Source of the DNA: Planctomycetota bacterium
GTDB lineage: Bacteria; Planctomycetota; B15-G4; SIAN01
Assembly: GCA_028289345.1 (NCBI GenBank)
Contig: JANQQL010000025.1
Span: 558,001-622,000 of the forward strand
Reading direction: 5' to 3'
Length of the DNA: 64,000 nt
The notes under the pieces were generated by a model. It saw nothing but the letters and a program-made list of their open reading frames with translations. It searched no databases and had not been told where the DNA came from. Position numbers and translations under genes: made by a program. Shown piece by piece: positions 28,898 through 37,146 of the stretch (the first letter of the stretch is position 1; each line of letters starts with the position of its first letter).

Positions 28898-28970
28898 GAA
28901 GCCGGTTTCTTTTCAGAAGGGTTCCTGAAGACTCTGGCGAGTGGTTCTTCGAGTCGCTCCGAGAAGCGGT

Positions 28971-29312
28971 TCAGGGAAAGATTAGTTCGCCGCGCAGCAC
29001 ACCCTCAGCAGCTCGCAGCAAGGTTTCGTGGGATCGCTGTCGCGACTCCCGCATCTCCTCGCGGAGCTGTTCGATCTTCTCTCGAGACTCTTGTTGCTCG
29101 AGGCGATCGAACTCGCGCAGGAGGGCCAGAGCTTTCTCCGACTCGGCGCTCCTCTCGATGGAGTCCTGGAGTGACCCCTCGGGAGCGGGAGCGTTGAGAT
29201 CAGGGGACTCGGAAGAAGTCGCCTTCTTCCCTTCCCGCGAGCCAGACAGCTCTTTGCGCGCAGTCGGGGACGGTCCTTCCGGTCGAGTTGGTTGGATCTG
29301 TCCAAAGTCCAT
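28971..29312 (-). CDS. Hypothetical helical protein, divergent from fliK
   Basis: This is a 113-residue protein with a disordered Pro/Ser-rich first half and a charged coiled-coil second half (ALALLREFDRLEQQESREKIEQLREEMRES), ending in RGELIFP. The start at 29312 has a GAGGA ribosome-binding site; the frame also stays open to 29351. It lies alone on the minus strand between the second flagellin and fliK. Size, charge and position would suit a small flagellar regulator such as an anti-sigma factor, but I see no convincing FlgM signature. Confidence 0.45.
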   Translation of the reverse strand: MDFGQIQPTRPEGPSPTARKELSGSREGKKATSSESPDLNAPAPEGSLQDSIERSAESEKALALLREFDRLEQQESREKIEQLREEMRESRQRSHETLLRAAEGVLRGELIFP

Positions 29313-29663
29313 CGGAACATCCTCGGATAGAGAGAATCCCTCTTTCTCCAAATCCTAAATCGGCAGGCTGGCCCCGCTTCCCTGAGAAAACCACCGACTC
29401 CAAAGGGATCTTTTTTCCGCCAACCCGGATACTTTTTCCGCCCCGGAAACGTCTTCCTCGATCCGCGGAAACCCGGAGAAGCAACTTCCGAGCTGCTCGC
29501 CATCGCGTGGGATCGGGAAATCCCCCCGAGCACTTCGTAAGTCACGACCCACTCTGACGTTGCGCACCAATCGTCTGCTCAATGTCCGTTCTGGCACCGT
29601 CTTTGCCAAAGAGTGAGATGCCGTCAAGCGACGGAGTTTCCTGGCACGCAGAGGATTCCTTCA
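29313..29663. promoter_or_regulatory. Divergent intergenic region upstream of fliK
   Basis: These 351 bases lie between the start of the minus-strand helical-protein gene and the proposed fliK start. They hold the sigma-54 promoter described separately, a purine-rich leader for fliK and the ribosome-binding site of the minus-strand gene. No other coding potential is evident. Confidence 0.5.
29591..29607 (+). promoter_or_regulatory. Sigma-54 promoter of the fliK-flgD-flgE operon
   Basis: CTGGCAC-CGTCT-TTGC matches the sigma-54 consensus TGGCAC-N5-TTGC with the required ten bases between GG (29593-29594) and GC (29605-29606). Transcription should start about 12 bases later, near 29618. That rules out the in-frame GTG at 29613 as the fliK start. 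Confidence 0.8.
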
Positions 29664-31124
29664 TTGGATACGCGCCTCGTGTCCGAGTCTTCGCTCTCGG
29701 GCTTTCTTCCTAACCAAGACACCCCCGCGGAACTCCCGTCCGTGCAAAGACCGTTCTCGGTCGAGCTCGGACGGGAGCCCGCACTTTCTTCGTCGCCAAA
29801 AGAGACCGTGGAGAGTCCCGAAGAAGCGGTGGTCGAAGTGAGTTCGCTTCCGGAAGGGGAACCGGTGGTGCCCGTCTCAAGCGCCTCCTTTCCCGACCAG
29901 GCGACGCTGGACCAAAACTCAACCGGTGAGTTTTCCAATCTCGAAGACGGGCAACCGAAACCGCTGGTCGCCAGCGTCTTTTCACCAGCGCCGGTCTCGG
30001 CAGCTTCTCCGACGCAGAGTTTGACCGAGCCCGCCTCCGACTCCTTGGGCTCTGCGACTTCTGTTCCCGGAGCGCCGCTTCTTTCCGGAACTCCGGGATT
30101 CTTCGACTCGCAAGAATCATTGAACACACCGACGGTTGCGGGGAATGCATCAGCGTCCGCCGCAGCGAACCACGAGGCTTCGGGGAACCCTTTGTCAGTT
30201 TCACCGGTCACCTCGGCGAATCCGCTGACAACGGGGTCGTCCTCGTTGGATGGCGCCGTCGCCTCTGCCCAATTGTCCGAGGGAGAGGGATCGCCGAGCA
30301 ACGAACCGGGAATCGTGGGCGATGTTGATGAACTTCCTGACCCGGTGACCACGACTCCTGCCGTGGCAATGGGAAAGGGGGCCGGTGCCAAGACCCCTCG
30401 TTCCCTCGAAAACACGAGCGATCCCGCGACCCGGGAAGATCCTCCGGTTTCCTCGGAGTTCCCTGAGTCCGCGCAGGACTTCGATGCCGAGTGGTCCCAG
30501 GAAGAGTGGAACCGACCGAGCCGCTTTGCTCTCGGCACCGATGGGGTGCTTCCCGCGGCCGAGCGGTCCTTGCCAGGAAGCAACGTTCCGGGAGCGGTTG
30601 GGTCGTTCGCCTCGTCGCCCCTTGGCGAGGGAGAAGCACCGTTTGTTGGCCCCTTGGACACCGTGACTCGTGCGGCTGCGATGCCGTCTTTGGAAACCGC
30701 CGGGAGTCCCTTGCGGCTGGCCGCCGGAGCTTTGGATCAGCAGCTTCACACCGCGATCTCCCAATCGCTTCGACTTCGCAGTTTGGGAGACCAATGGACG
30801 CTCGAACTACGGGTGGATCCTCCTGAACTGGGACCACTGCGCATCGAGCTTCAACTGCAGGAAGACGGAGTGCGCGGTGTGATTCAGTACGCCAATCCGC
30901 GCCTGGAAGACTCGCTGCAAAAGGCATTGCCGGACCTGGAAGAACAGCTTCGCGAGGAGGGCAAGGATGCGTTCCTCGATCTGCACTCGGAACACGAGAA
31001 ATCATCCAATCCATCTGCGAACAAGGACTCTGATGCGGAGTCGCCCGCGACGCCGGCCGGAGCCAGTGAATCGGAGCCGTCTGCTGCGGTGACCTCTCAC
31101 CACCTCGTGGATCTCACGGCATAG
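29664..31124 (+). CDS. fliK: Flagellar hook-length control protein FliK
   Basis: FliK is a secreted ruler that measures hook length and triggers the FlhB switch. The protein (486 residues from TTG 29664) has a long low-complexity, Ser/Pro/Glu-rich N-terminal part typical of FliK rulers and a conserved C-terminal domain (about residues 350-450) with RSLGDQWTLELRVDPPELGPLRIELQLQEDGVRGVI, the flagellar hook-length signature. I prefer the TTG at 29664, which has a GAGGA site eight bases upstream, over the GTG at 29613, because the sigma-54 promoter would start transcripts after 29613. flgD follows eight bases later. Confidence 0.88.
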   Translation: MDTRLVSESSLSGFLPNQDTPAELPSVQRPFSVELGREPALSSSPKETVESPEEAVVEVSSLPEGEPVVPVSSASFPDQATLDQNSTGEFSNLEDGQPKPLVASVFSPAPVSAASPTQSLTEPASDSLGSATSVPGAPLLSGTPGFFDSQESLNTPTVAGNASASAAANHEASGNPLSVSPVTSANPLTTGSSSLDGAVASAQLSEGEGSPSNEPGIVGDVDELPDPVTTTPAVAMGKGAGAKTPRSLENTSDPATREDPPVSSEFPESAQDFDAEWSQEEWNRPSRFALGTDGVLPAAERSLPGSNVPGAVGSFASSPLGEGEAPFVGPLDTVTRAAAMPSLETAGSPLRLAAGALDQQLHTAISQSLRLRSLGDQWTLELRVDPPELGPLRIELQLQEDGVRGVIQYANPRLEDSLQKALPDLEEQLREEGKDAFLDLHSEHEKSSNPSANKDSDAESPATPAGASESEPSAAVTSHHLVDLTA

Positions 31125-31132
31125 GAGCCATC

Positions 31133-31576
31133 ATGGACGCCATCACCGATCAACTCATTCCGCCGAGTGGTGGAGCACCGACTCGAGAGTTCTCGACCGA
31201 GTCTCTCGCCAGCGGCGAGGACTTCTTCAAGCTCGTCACGGCGCAGCTCCGTGGCCAGGATCCTCTCGAGCCCGTGGAAGAATCGCAGTTCATGGGGCAG
31301 CTGGCTCAGTTTGCTCAGCTCGACGAGTCGGCTTCCACCAACGAGCAATTGAAGAACCTCGCGCTTCTGCAAGAGAACCTCGCTGCCCTGCAGCAGATGA
31401 CTCAAGGGGTCGGCTTGATCGGTCAATCCGTGGAGTTCACGGATCCTTCGTCTGGCGAGGGCCGGTCAGGGGTGGTGGACGCCGTTCGTGTGGAGAACGG
31501 AGTGGTCGTCCTCGACGTGGCCGGCGAGCGCGTGCCGCTGCCATTCCTGTCTGCCATCACCACCACCGAAGAGTAA
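31133..31576 (+). CDS. flgD: Flagellar hook scaffold protein FlgD (short form)
   Basis: FlgD caps the growing hook and is removed on completion. The N-terminal signature GEDFFKLVTAQLRGQDPLEPVEESQFMGQLAQFAQLD is intact (about residues 28-65). At 147 residues it is much shorter than the roughly 230-residue E. coli protein. After the N-terminal region only a tudor-like beta segment (GVVDAVRVENGVVVLDVAGERVPL) remains, and the FnIII/FLG-type insert is missing. It lies between fliK and flgE with good ribosome-binding sites. Confidence 0.92.
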   Translation: MDAITDQLIPPSGGAPTREFSTESLASGEDFFKLVTAQLRGQDPLEPVEESQFMGQLAQFAQLDESASTNEQLKNLALLQENLAALQQMTQGVGLIGQSVEFTDPSSGEGRSGVVDAVRVENGVVVLDVAGERVPLPFLSAITTTEE

Positions 31577-31595
31577 CTCAACAAGGAACCACGAG

Positions 31596-33524
31596 ATGTC
31601 CGCACTTACTTCAGCACTCACGGGCCTTCGGGTCCACCAGGCGTTCCTGGACGTGATCGGGAACAACCTCGCGAATGCCAACACGCCGGGATATCGGGGA
31701 AGCCGGGTCACGTTCTCGGATCTCATCTCTCAGACGATTCGCCCGGCCTCTTCGCCGACTTCGAATCTCGGGGGGAAGAACCCGGTTCAAATCGGTCTTG
31801 GCGTTCGCCTTCATTCGGTGGACCTTCGCACCAACCAAGGAATCTTGGATGACACCGGCCGTCCCTTCGACTTGGGGATTCAAGGGGAAGGTTTCTTCAT
31901 TCTGAATGACGGAAGTCAGAACACTTACACGCGGACTGGTGTGTTCGGCGTCGATCGAGATCGATTCATGGTGGACACCGCGTCGGGATTCCGAGTACGC
32001 AACATCGACGGGGAAGACATCCGTCTGCCAATCGACGAGCAGATGGCCGCCCAGCAAACCAGCAGCATCGATCTGGGAGGAAACCTCCCTGCCAAGGTCG
32101 AGGGGCCCCTCGCTGAAGTTCTGACCACTTCGTCGGCGTTTCAGGAAGGGACCGCCGCAGCCATCACGGGAACCAGTGCAGAGCCGTTTACATTGACCGA
32201 TGGCGACTCCTTCACGATTGCGGTCGATGGTGGCGCTTCCCAGACTGTGACCATCAACACCGCGGACTTCACCAATATCGCGGCAGCCACCGCCGCGGAA
32301 GTGGCGGCGGCCATCAACGCACAAACGACGGGCCTCACCGCGGACGGTTCCTCGGGAAGCGTGGTGTTGACCTCTGACCGTACGGGGGAAGAATCCAGCC
32401 TCAAGATCGACAACGTCACCGGGCTACCGTCCACGGCGATCGGCCTCTCCACCAACCTGGTGCGAGGAACCGAAACCACGGCCACGGCCGCGACGGAGTT
32501 GAACGATCTGTCCGACAATGTGGTCGACTACGTGAACGGGGATGTCATCGAGGTGTCCGGAACGGATGCTTCCGGGCAGCCCTTCGCGGGATCGTTCACT
32601 TATGGGACCGATGGGACGACTCTGGGCGAACTCGCGAGCTTCATTGATTCGCTCATCCCCGATGCCGGGGCTTCCGTGGATGCGAACGGGAACCTGCAGG
32701 TCACCGCGGACGACACCGGCCCCGCCACGTTGTTCGTCACCCTGACAAACTCGGGAACCGGGTCCACCTTGTTCTCTGCCCATGGCTTCGCGACGACGAC
32801 AACGGGAACGGGTCCCGACACTCAGCGAACTTCGATCGATGTGTTCGACTCCGCGGGACTTCGGCACACCCTGACCCTGACCTTCACTCGTGTGGACTCC
32901 ACCGGATGGGACCTGTCCGTGACCACGGACAACCCGGATGACGTCATCAATGACGGTCAAGTGGATGGAATTCGCTTCGACTCCGACGGTTCCTTCTTCG
33001 CTGCCACCGGGACCGGGACGGGTGACCTCGACATTGACATCGTTTTCAGTGGTCAGTCTCAAGGGCAGACGATCCTATTGAACTTTGGCGAGTCCGGATC
33101 TCTCAACGGGGTGACCCAGCTGGGAGCCAGTGGCAGCCTTCGCGTGCTCTCTCAGGACGGCTTTGCCGCGGGAGACTTGGTGTCGATGTCGGTGACCGCG
33201 GACGGCGTCATCGACGGGTTCTACAGCAACGGTCAGAGTCAGGAGTTGGACCAGATCGCCATTGCGACTTTTGCCAACCCGGCGGGTCTGACCCGACGCG
33301 GCGGTTCGATGTTCGAGCGTTCGGTGAACTCGGGCGTCGCCCAGCCGCAGGCGGCGGGCACGGGAGGCGCCGGAGTCATTTTCAGCGGCGTTCTCGAGTC
33401 TTCCAATGTCGACACCGCGGAAGAGTTCGTTCGATTGATCGAAGCGCAGCGTGGATTTCAGGCCAACGCTCGTGTGATTCGGGTGACCGATGAGCTTCTC
33501 GCCGAAGTCGTCAACTTGGTCTGA
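31596..33524 (+). CDS. flgE: Flagellar hook protein FlgE (extended)
   Basis: This is the structural subunit of the hook. The 642-residue protein has the rod/hook N-terminal signature DVIGNNLANANTPGYRGSRVTFSDL, the central LGIQGEGFFILNDG segment and the C-terminal EEFVRLIEAQRGFQANARVIRVTDELL helix. It is considerably longer than E. coli FlgE (402 residues). The extra length includes a ~95-residue beta-rich domain (about residues 190-288) also present in FlgK of this window, and a further insert before the conserved second hook domain. The ATG at 31596 is the family start. Confidence 0.95.
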   Translation: MSALTSALTGLRVHQAFLDVIGNNLANANTPGYRGSRVTFSDLISQTIRPASSPTSNLGGKNPVQIGLGVRLHSVDLRTNQGILDDTGRPFDLGIQGEGFFILNDGSQNTYTRTGVFGVDRDRFMVDTASGFRVRNIDGEDIRLPIDEQMAAQQTSSIDLGGNLPAKVEGPLAEVLTTSSAFQEGTAAAITGTSAEPFTLTDGDSFTIAVDGGASQTVTINTADFTNIAAATAAEVAAAINAQTTGLTADGSSGSVVLTSDRTGEESSLKIDNVTGLPSTAIGLSTNLVRGTETTATAATELNDLSDNVVDYVNGDVIEVSGTDASGQPFAGSFTYGTDGTTLGELASFIDSLIPDAGASVDANGNLQVTADDTGPATLFVTLTNSGTGSTLFSAHGFATTTTGTGPDTQRTSIDVFDSAGLRHTLTLTFTRVDSTGWDLSVTTDNPDDVINDGQVDGIRFDSDGSFFAATGTGTGDLDIDIVFSGQSQGQTILLNFGESGSLNGVTQLGASGSLRVLSQDGFAAGDLVSMSVTADGVIDGFYSNGQSQELDQIAIATFANPAGLTRRGGSMFERSVNSGVAQPQAAGTGGAGVIFSGVLESSNVDTAEEFVRLIEAQRGFQANARVIRVTDELLAEVVNLV

Positions 33525-33545
33525 TTCGGAGTAAGGCTGCCACTC

Positions 33546-34634
33546 ATGTTCGCGCAATCGTTGGCTATCCAGCAGATGCTCACGCCCGAGGAGAAGCTCG
33601 CCGCGGTTCGGGGGTCTTTCACGGACTCGGCGGGCGGCGTGCAGCAGTTGTACGACGGATTGCTGTGGTTCGGGATCATTGCTCTCGGCATCGCCGTTTC
33701 GGTGTCTGTCTACACGCGGCTTCGAAAACTCAAGTGGATGCGAGTCCACACCAACCGCTTGCGCCGTGCGGGACTGATGGCCGACGAAATCCAGTTGTTC
33801 CGCGCACTCGGAAGCGTTTCGAGGGCGGAACTCGTTCCTCGTTTGACTCGTTCTCGCGGCGCATTCGACGAAGGGGCCGCCCGATGGCTTCGTCGGACTC
33901 GTCCCGACGAACGAAGGGCGGTGCTCAGCTCGGTGCTCAGCCTGCGGCGTCGCATTCCCTTTGAGCGAGAGGCGCTGCGACCGAAGCGCGAGCTGACCAA
34001 GGGGGTGGCGCTCTCCCTGCGGTTTCGCGCCGCCAACGGGGAAATGCACCGGCTCTTGACCTATGTGCTTTCGGTGCGGCCTCAGGTGCTGCAACTTGGA
34101 GTCATGGGAAATGGGCCGGACATCGGACCGTTCACCGGGCAAGTGGTTTCGGTGTCCTATCTCGAGGAGCGCAACCCATTCGAAGCGCGGGTCCGAGTTC
34201 GTGGCCGCTGCGTGGGCACTCGGATTCAGCTGTTGGTGGATGCGCCACGCTCTTGGCTGCCGTCTCGGGTACGAATGAGCTTCGGTTCGAGTCACGAGAC
34301 GGTTCAGCTCGAGCTGTTGGAGCGGTTTCCCGTCGGTGACGAGAGCGATGACACGCCGACTACGAAGGCTCACATTCTGGAACGGTGTCCGGAGGGAATC
34401 GTGGTCAAGCTGAGTGGGGAAGAGCTGAAGAGCCGCGAATCGGTGAAGGTCGTCGATGGAGAGTCTCGCGGGGTCTATCGGACCTTCGTGGAATTCTCCC
34501 GATCGAAAGACGGCGCCCGCTACTTCCTTGTCGGACGTGGAAAGTCAGAGGAAACCGCGCGTGGCAAGGCGCCGAGGCCTTCCGTACAGCCCTGGCGCAA
34601 GAGGCGAGCCGTGGATACGGAGCGTGTCGGTTGA
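33546..34634 (+). CDS. Membrane-anchored protein of unknown function in the hook operon
   Basis: This is a 362-residue protein with one transmembrane helix (GLLWFGIIALGIAVSVSVYT, residues 38-57) after a short N-terminal part, and a basic soluble region. Beta-rich stretches (GQVVSVSYLEERNPFEARVRVRGR and the C-terminal GVYRTFVEFSRSKDGARYFLVGRG) loosely recall flagellar-brake (YcgR/PilZ) proteins, but the RxxxR and D/NxSxxG cyclic-di-GMP motifs of PilZ are not seen. It starts 21 bases after flgE, where other flagellates carry flbD or motA. No family is recognised. Confidence 0.6.
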   Translation: MFAQSLAIQQMLTPEEKLAAVRGSFTDSAGGVQQLYDGLLWFGIIALGIAVSVSVYTRLRKLKWMRVHTNRLRRAGLMADEIQLFRALGSVSRAELVPRLTRSRGAFDEGAARWLRRTRPDERRAVLSSVLSLRRRIPFEREALRPKRELTKGVALSLRFRAANGEMHRLLTYVLSVRPQVLQLGVMGNGPDIGPFTGQVVSVSYLEERNPFEARVRVRGRCVGTRIQLLVDAPRSWLPSRVRMSFGSSHETVQLELLERFPVGDESDDTPTTKAHILERCPEGIVVKLSGEELKSRESVKVVDGESRGVYRTFVEFSRSKDGARYFLVGRGKSEETARGKAPRPSVQPWRKRRAVDTERVG

Positions 34635-34710
34635 AACGCAAAGTCGCAATACGAAGAAGAGGCCCGAGTGAGGCTCTGAGGAGTGCGCACTGCGGCAAAG
34701 GGGAAGAACG

Positions 34711-37143
34711 ATGAATACGGGAACAGAACTGGCACGCCGCTACAACGAAATCTGTGCAGGAGCCCAGGGCCCGGAGCACACGGTGCCACTCTATGAAGAG
34801 CTGTATCGGCAGGCGGAAAAGCTCGGCGATCGTCCGCTCATGGCGCGTTGTCTGAGCGACATGGCGGCGTTGATTGGCGTGCATGACGCCGAGACCTCGC
34901 AGTCCTTGCTCGAAACTGCGGCGAACTTGGCGCCACAAGACGCACGGATCCTAGAGAATCTTGGACTCTTGCAGAGACAGCGTGATCCCGTACGCGCCTG
35001 TCAGCTCTTGTTGCAAGCCGCCCAATGTTCCGAACGGGAAAGGGCTTGGGAGCGGGTTGCCGTATGCCTCGACGCGGTACGACCTCTTTTGGATCGTGCA
35101 CCCGGAATGGAAGGGGAGTTCGAGGCGGGACTCGGCCGCCTGATGAAGGCGGTCGCGCAGCCGTCTCAGGGGCAAGAAGGGGCGACTCGAGTCCTGTTGC
35201 TCGCCGATCCCGCGATCAATCGATCGGCGTTGGAAGATCGAATCCAAGTGTGTTTGCTGCGCGGTGAACAACCCGTGGTTCTTTCTCCTTCGACAGACCG
35301 GCCCGACCTTCCCGAATCGTGTGAAGTGATTCTGGGACAGCCGGAGAGCGATGGTTCATGGTTGGAAGAGATGGTGACTCTGGTTTCGAGGAACCAGTAC
35401 TTGCGAGCCGAGGTGATCTCGGAACGGGATGCCGTTCAATGGGCCTATCTGGCGTTGGCTGCGGGGTGCCCCGTGCACGGTCACGACGAGCTGTTCAAGC
35501 CCGTCGAGATTACGGATCTGTTACCGATTCCGGCGGCCGAGGTTGCTCCGGGAACCACTTCGGTTGACATCTCGGTGGTCATTCCTGCCAAGGACCGACC
35601 CGATTTGCTGGCCAATGCGCTCCGTGCTCTCCAGCAGCAAACCTTGGCGAGGGATCGATTCGAGATCATTGTCGTGGATGATGGAAGCGCCGTTCCGCTT
35701 CAGAGTGCTTTGCCGAGCGACGTGACGTCCGGGGTGACGTTCCTACGTAACGAATCTTCCTGTGGGCCCGCCAGCGCTCGGAATCGCGGGATTGATGCGG
35801 TCCGCAGCGAACTGGTGTTGTTCCTGAACGACGATGCGGTACCCGCGTTCGATGCGGTGGAGCAGCACCTGACGATTCATGGGCAGCATTCCTATCCGTT
35901 GGCGGTCTTGGGGCGATTTGACAACACAGAAAACTGCCGGGATGTGTTGAACGACATGCTCGAGCGCGGCGGATTGGTGTTTCCCTACTTCATGATTCAT
36001 CCGCGCATCCCATTGGGTCCCCAGTTCTTCTGGACGTGCAATCTCAGCGTCCCGGTCGCGGCCGTGCGAGAGGTGGGGGGGTTCGACGAGTCATTCCGTC
36101 GCCCGATGTGTGAAGACGCAGAGCTTGGGGTGCGACTTGGAAAGATCGGCATCTTTCCACAGCACTTCCCGACGATCGGCTGTGGTCACGACCATCCCAT
36201 GGACCTGCCTCGGCTCATCCGTCGCTCTCAGTGGTTGGGACACGAGTGGGTTCGCGCGGCTCGAAAGCATGGGGAGGACCAGCCAATCTTGTTCAACAAG
36301 GTGGTTCTTCCGGATGCGAATCTCGGGCAACGGGCACTGGAAACGGTCCTCGAGGCAGAGGACAAGTCCGTGCGCTTCCTGGAAACGGTCGAGCAGGCCA
36401 CTGAGGACCTCGACCAGTTTTTCATGACTCGTCAAGACCTACGCAACGACGCTCTCGAGAAGGTGCAGGCTGATTTTCTCACCTTGCTTCACCGAATCAT
36501 GTGGCAGGAAGTCGCGCGAGGAGTGGTCGGAGCCATCCAGGGGTTTGATCCGGATCAATGGGAGGAGTCTCGTCGAGAGATCGAAAGCCGGGCGGCGGTT
36601 TTCGTCATGCATGACGAAGCGGGAAAACAGTTCGTCGAGGAGATCCTGGCCAGCCTTCCCCAGAACGTCGAGCTCATCGTCGGCGTCAGCGCGGGAGCCG
36701 TAGCGATGAAGCTCCCGACGGATCCACGCGTGTGCCGCGTGTTGTTGCCTTCGGGCGAAAGTGCCGAGGCGGGAAGAGAGTGGGTGGTCCAAGCGACCCA
36801 GGCGGGCGCCTTGGTGTTCCTGGATGGGACGACGGTCCCGCGATCGATGGATTGGGACAGTCTGTTCCGACTTCTTGGATCGGCCCCGACGGTGGGAGCG
36901 GTGGGACTCGGCGAATCGAGCGGCAAAGCGGCCGCTCGCGGAGAACTGGCCGAGTTGATTCCTGCGTCCGTCGTGGCCACGCGCCGGCGGTTCGTGGATC
37001 AAGACGAAAGTGGTCCTGGTTCGTTCCTGGAACGAATGAAAGCCAAGGGGCGACACCTGGTGTGTTTGCGACCTGCTGATACGGGAGCGATTGACGACTG
37101 CCCGGTCAAGGAAATCAAGCTCGAGGCGACAGGACTCGCGTGA
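34711..37143 (+). CDS. TPR-containing family 2 glycosyltransferase
   Basis: This is an 810-residue cytoplasmic protein. Residues 1-150 are helical and TPR-like (repeated A/L-rich helices such as RPLMARCLSDMAALIG). A GT-A family 2 domain follows from about residue 286 (SVVIPAKDRPDLLANALRALQQQTL, then VVDDGS and the metal-binding LFLNDDAVP near residue 373, and CEDAEL near 468). A C-terminal third (from about 625) looks like a second, degenerate nucleotide-sugar fold. It is embedded between hook and rod genes and runs into the next glycosyltransferase four bases later, so flagellin or hook glycosylation is the likeliest role; the sugar and target are unknown. Confidence 0.85.
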   Translation: MNTGTELARRYNEICAGAQGPEHTVPLYEELYRQAEKLGDRPLMARCLSDMAALIGVHDAETSQSLLETAANLAPQDARILENLGLLQRQRDPVRACQLLLQAAQCSERERAWERVAVCLDAVRPLLDRAPGMEGEFEAGLGRLMKAVAQPSQGQEGATRVLLLADPAINRSALEDRIQVCLLRGEQPVVLSPSTDRPDLPESCEVILGQPESDGSWLEEMVTLVSRNQYLRAEVISERDAVQWAYLALAAGCPVHGHDELFKPVEITDLLPIPAAEVAPGTTSVDISVVIPAKDRPDLLANALRALQQQTLARDRFEIIVVDDGSAVPLQSALPSDVTSGVTFLRNESSCGPASARNRGIDAVRSELVLFLNDDAVPAFDAVEQHLTIHGQHSYPLAVLGRFDNTENCRDVLNDMLERGGLVFPYFMIHPRIPLGPQFFWTCNLSVPVAAVREVGGFDESFRRPMCEDAELGVRLGKIGIFPQHFPTIGCGHDHPMDLPRLIRRSQWLGHEWVRAARKHGEDQPILFNKVVLPDANLGQRALETVLEAEDKSVRFLETVEQATEDLDQFFMTRQDLRNDALEKVQADFLTLLHRIMWQEVARGVVGAIQGFDPDQWEESRREIESRAAVFVMHDEAGKQFVEEILASLPQNVELIVGVSAGAVAMKLPTDPRVCRVLLPSGESAEAGREWVVQATQAGALVFLDGTTVPRSMDWDSLFRLLGSAPTVGAVGLGESSGKAAARGELAELIPASVVATRRRFVDQDESGPGSFLERMKAKGRHLVCLRPADTGAIDDCPVKEIKLEATGLA

Positions 37144-37146
37144 TTC

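Noticed and set aside
29613..29663. GTG at 29613 as the start of fliK
   Set aside because: It lies upstream of the transcription start predicted from the sigma-54 promoter and has no ribosome-binding site.
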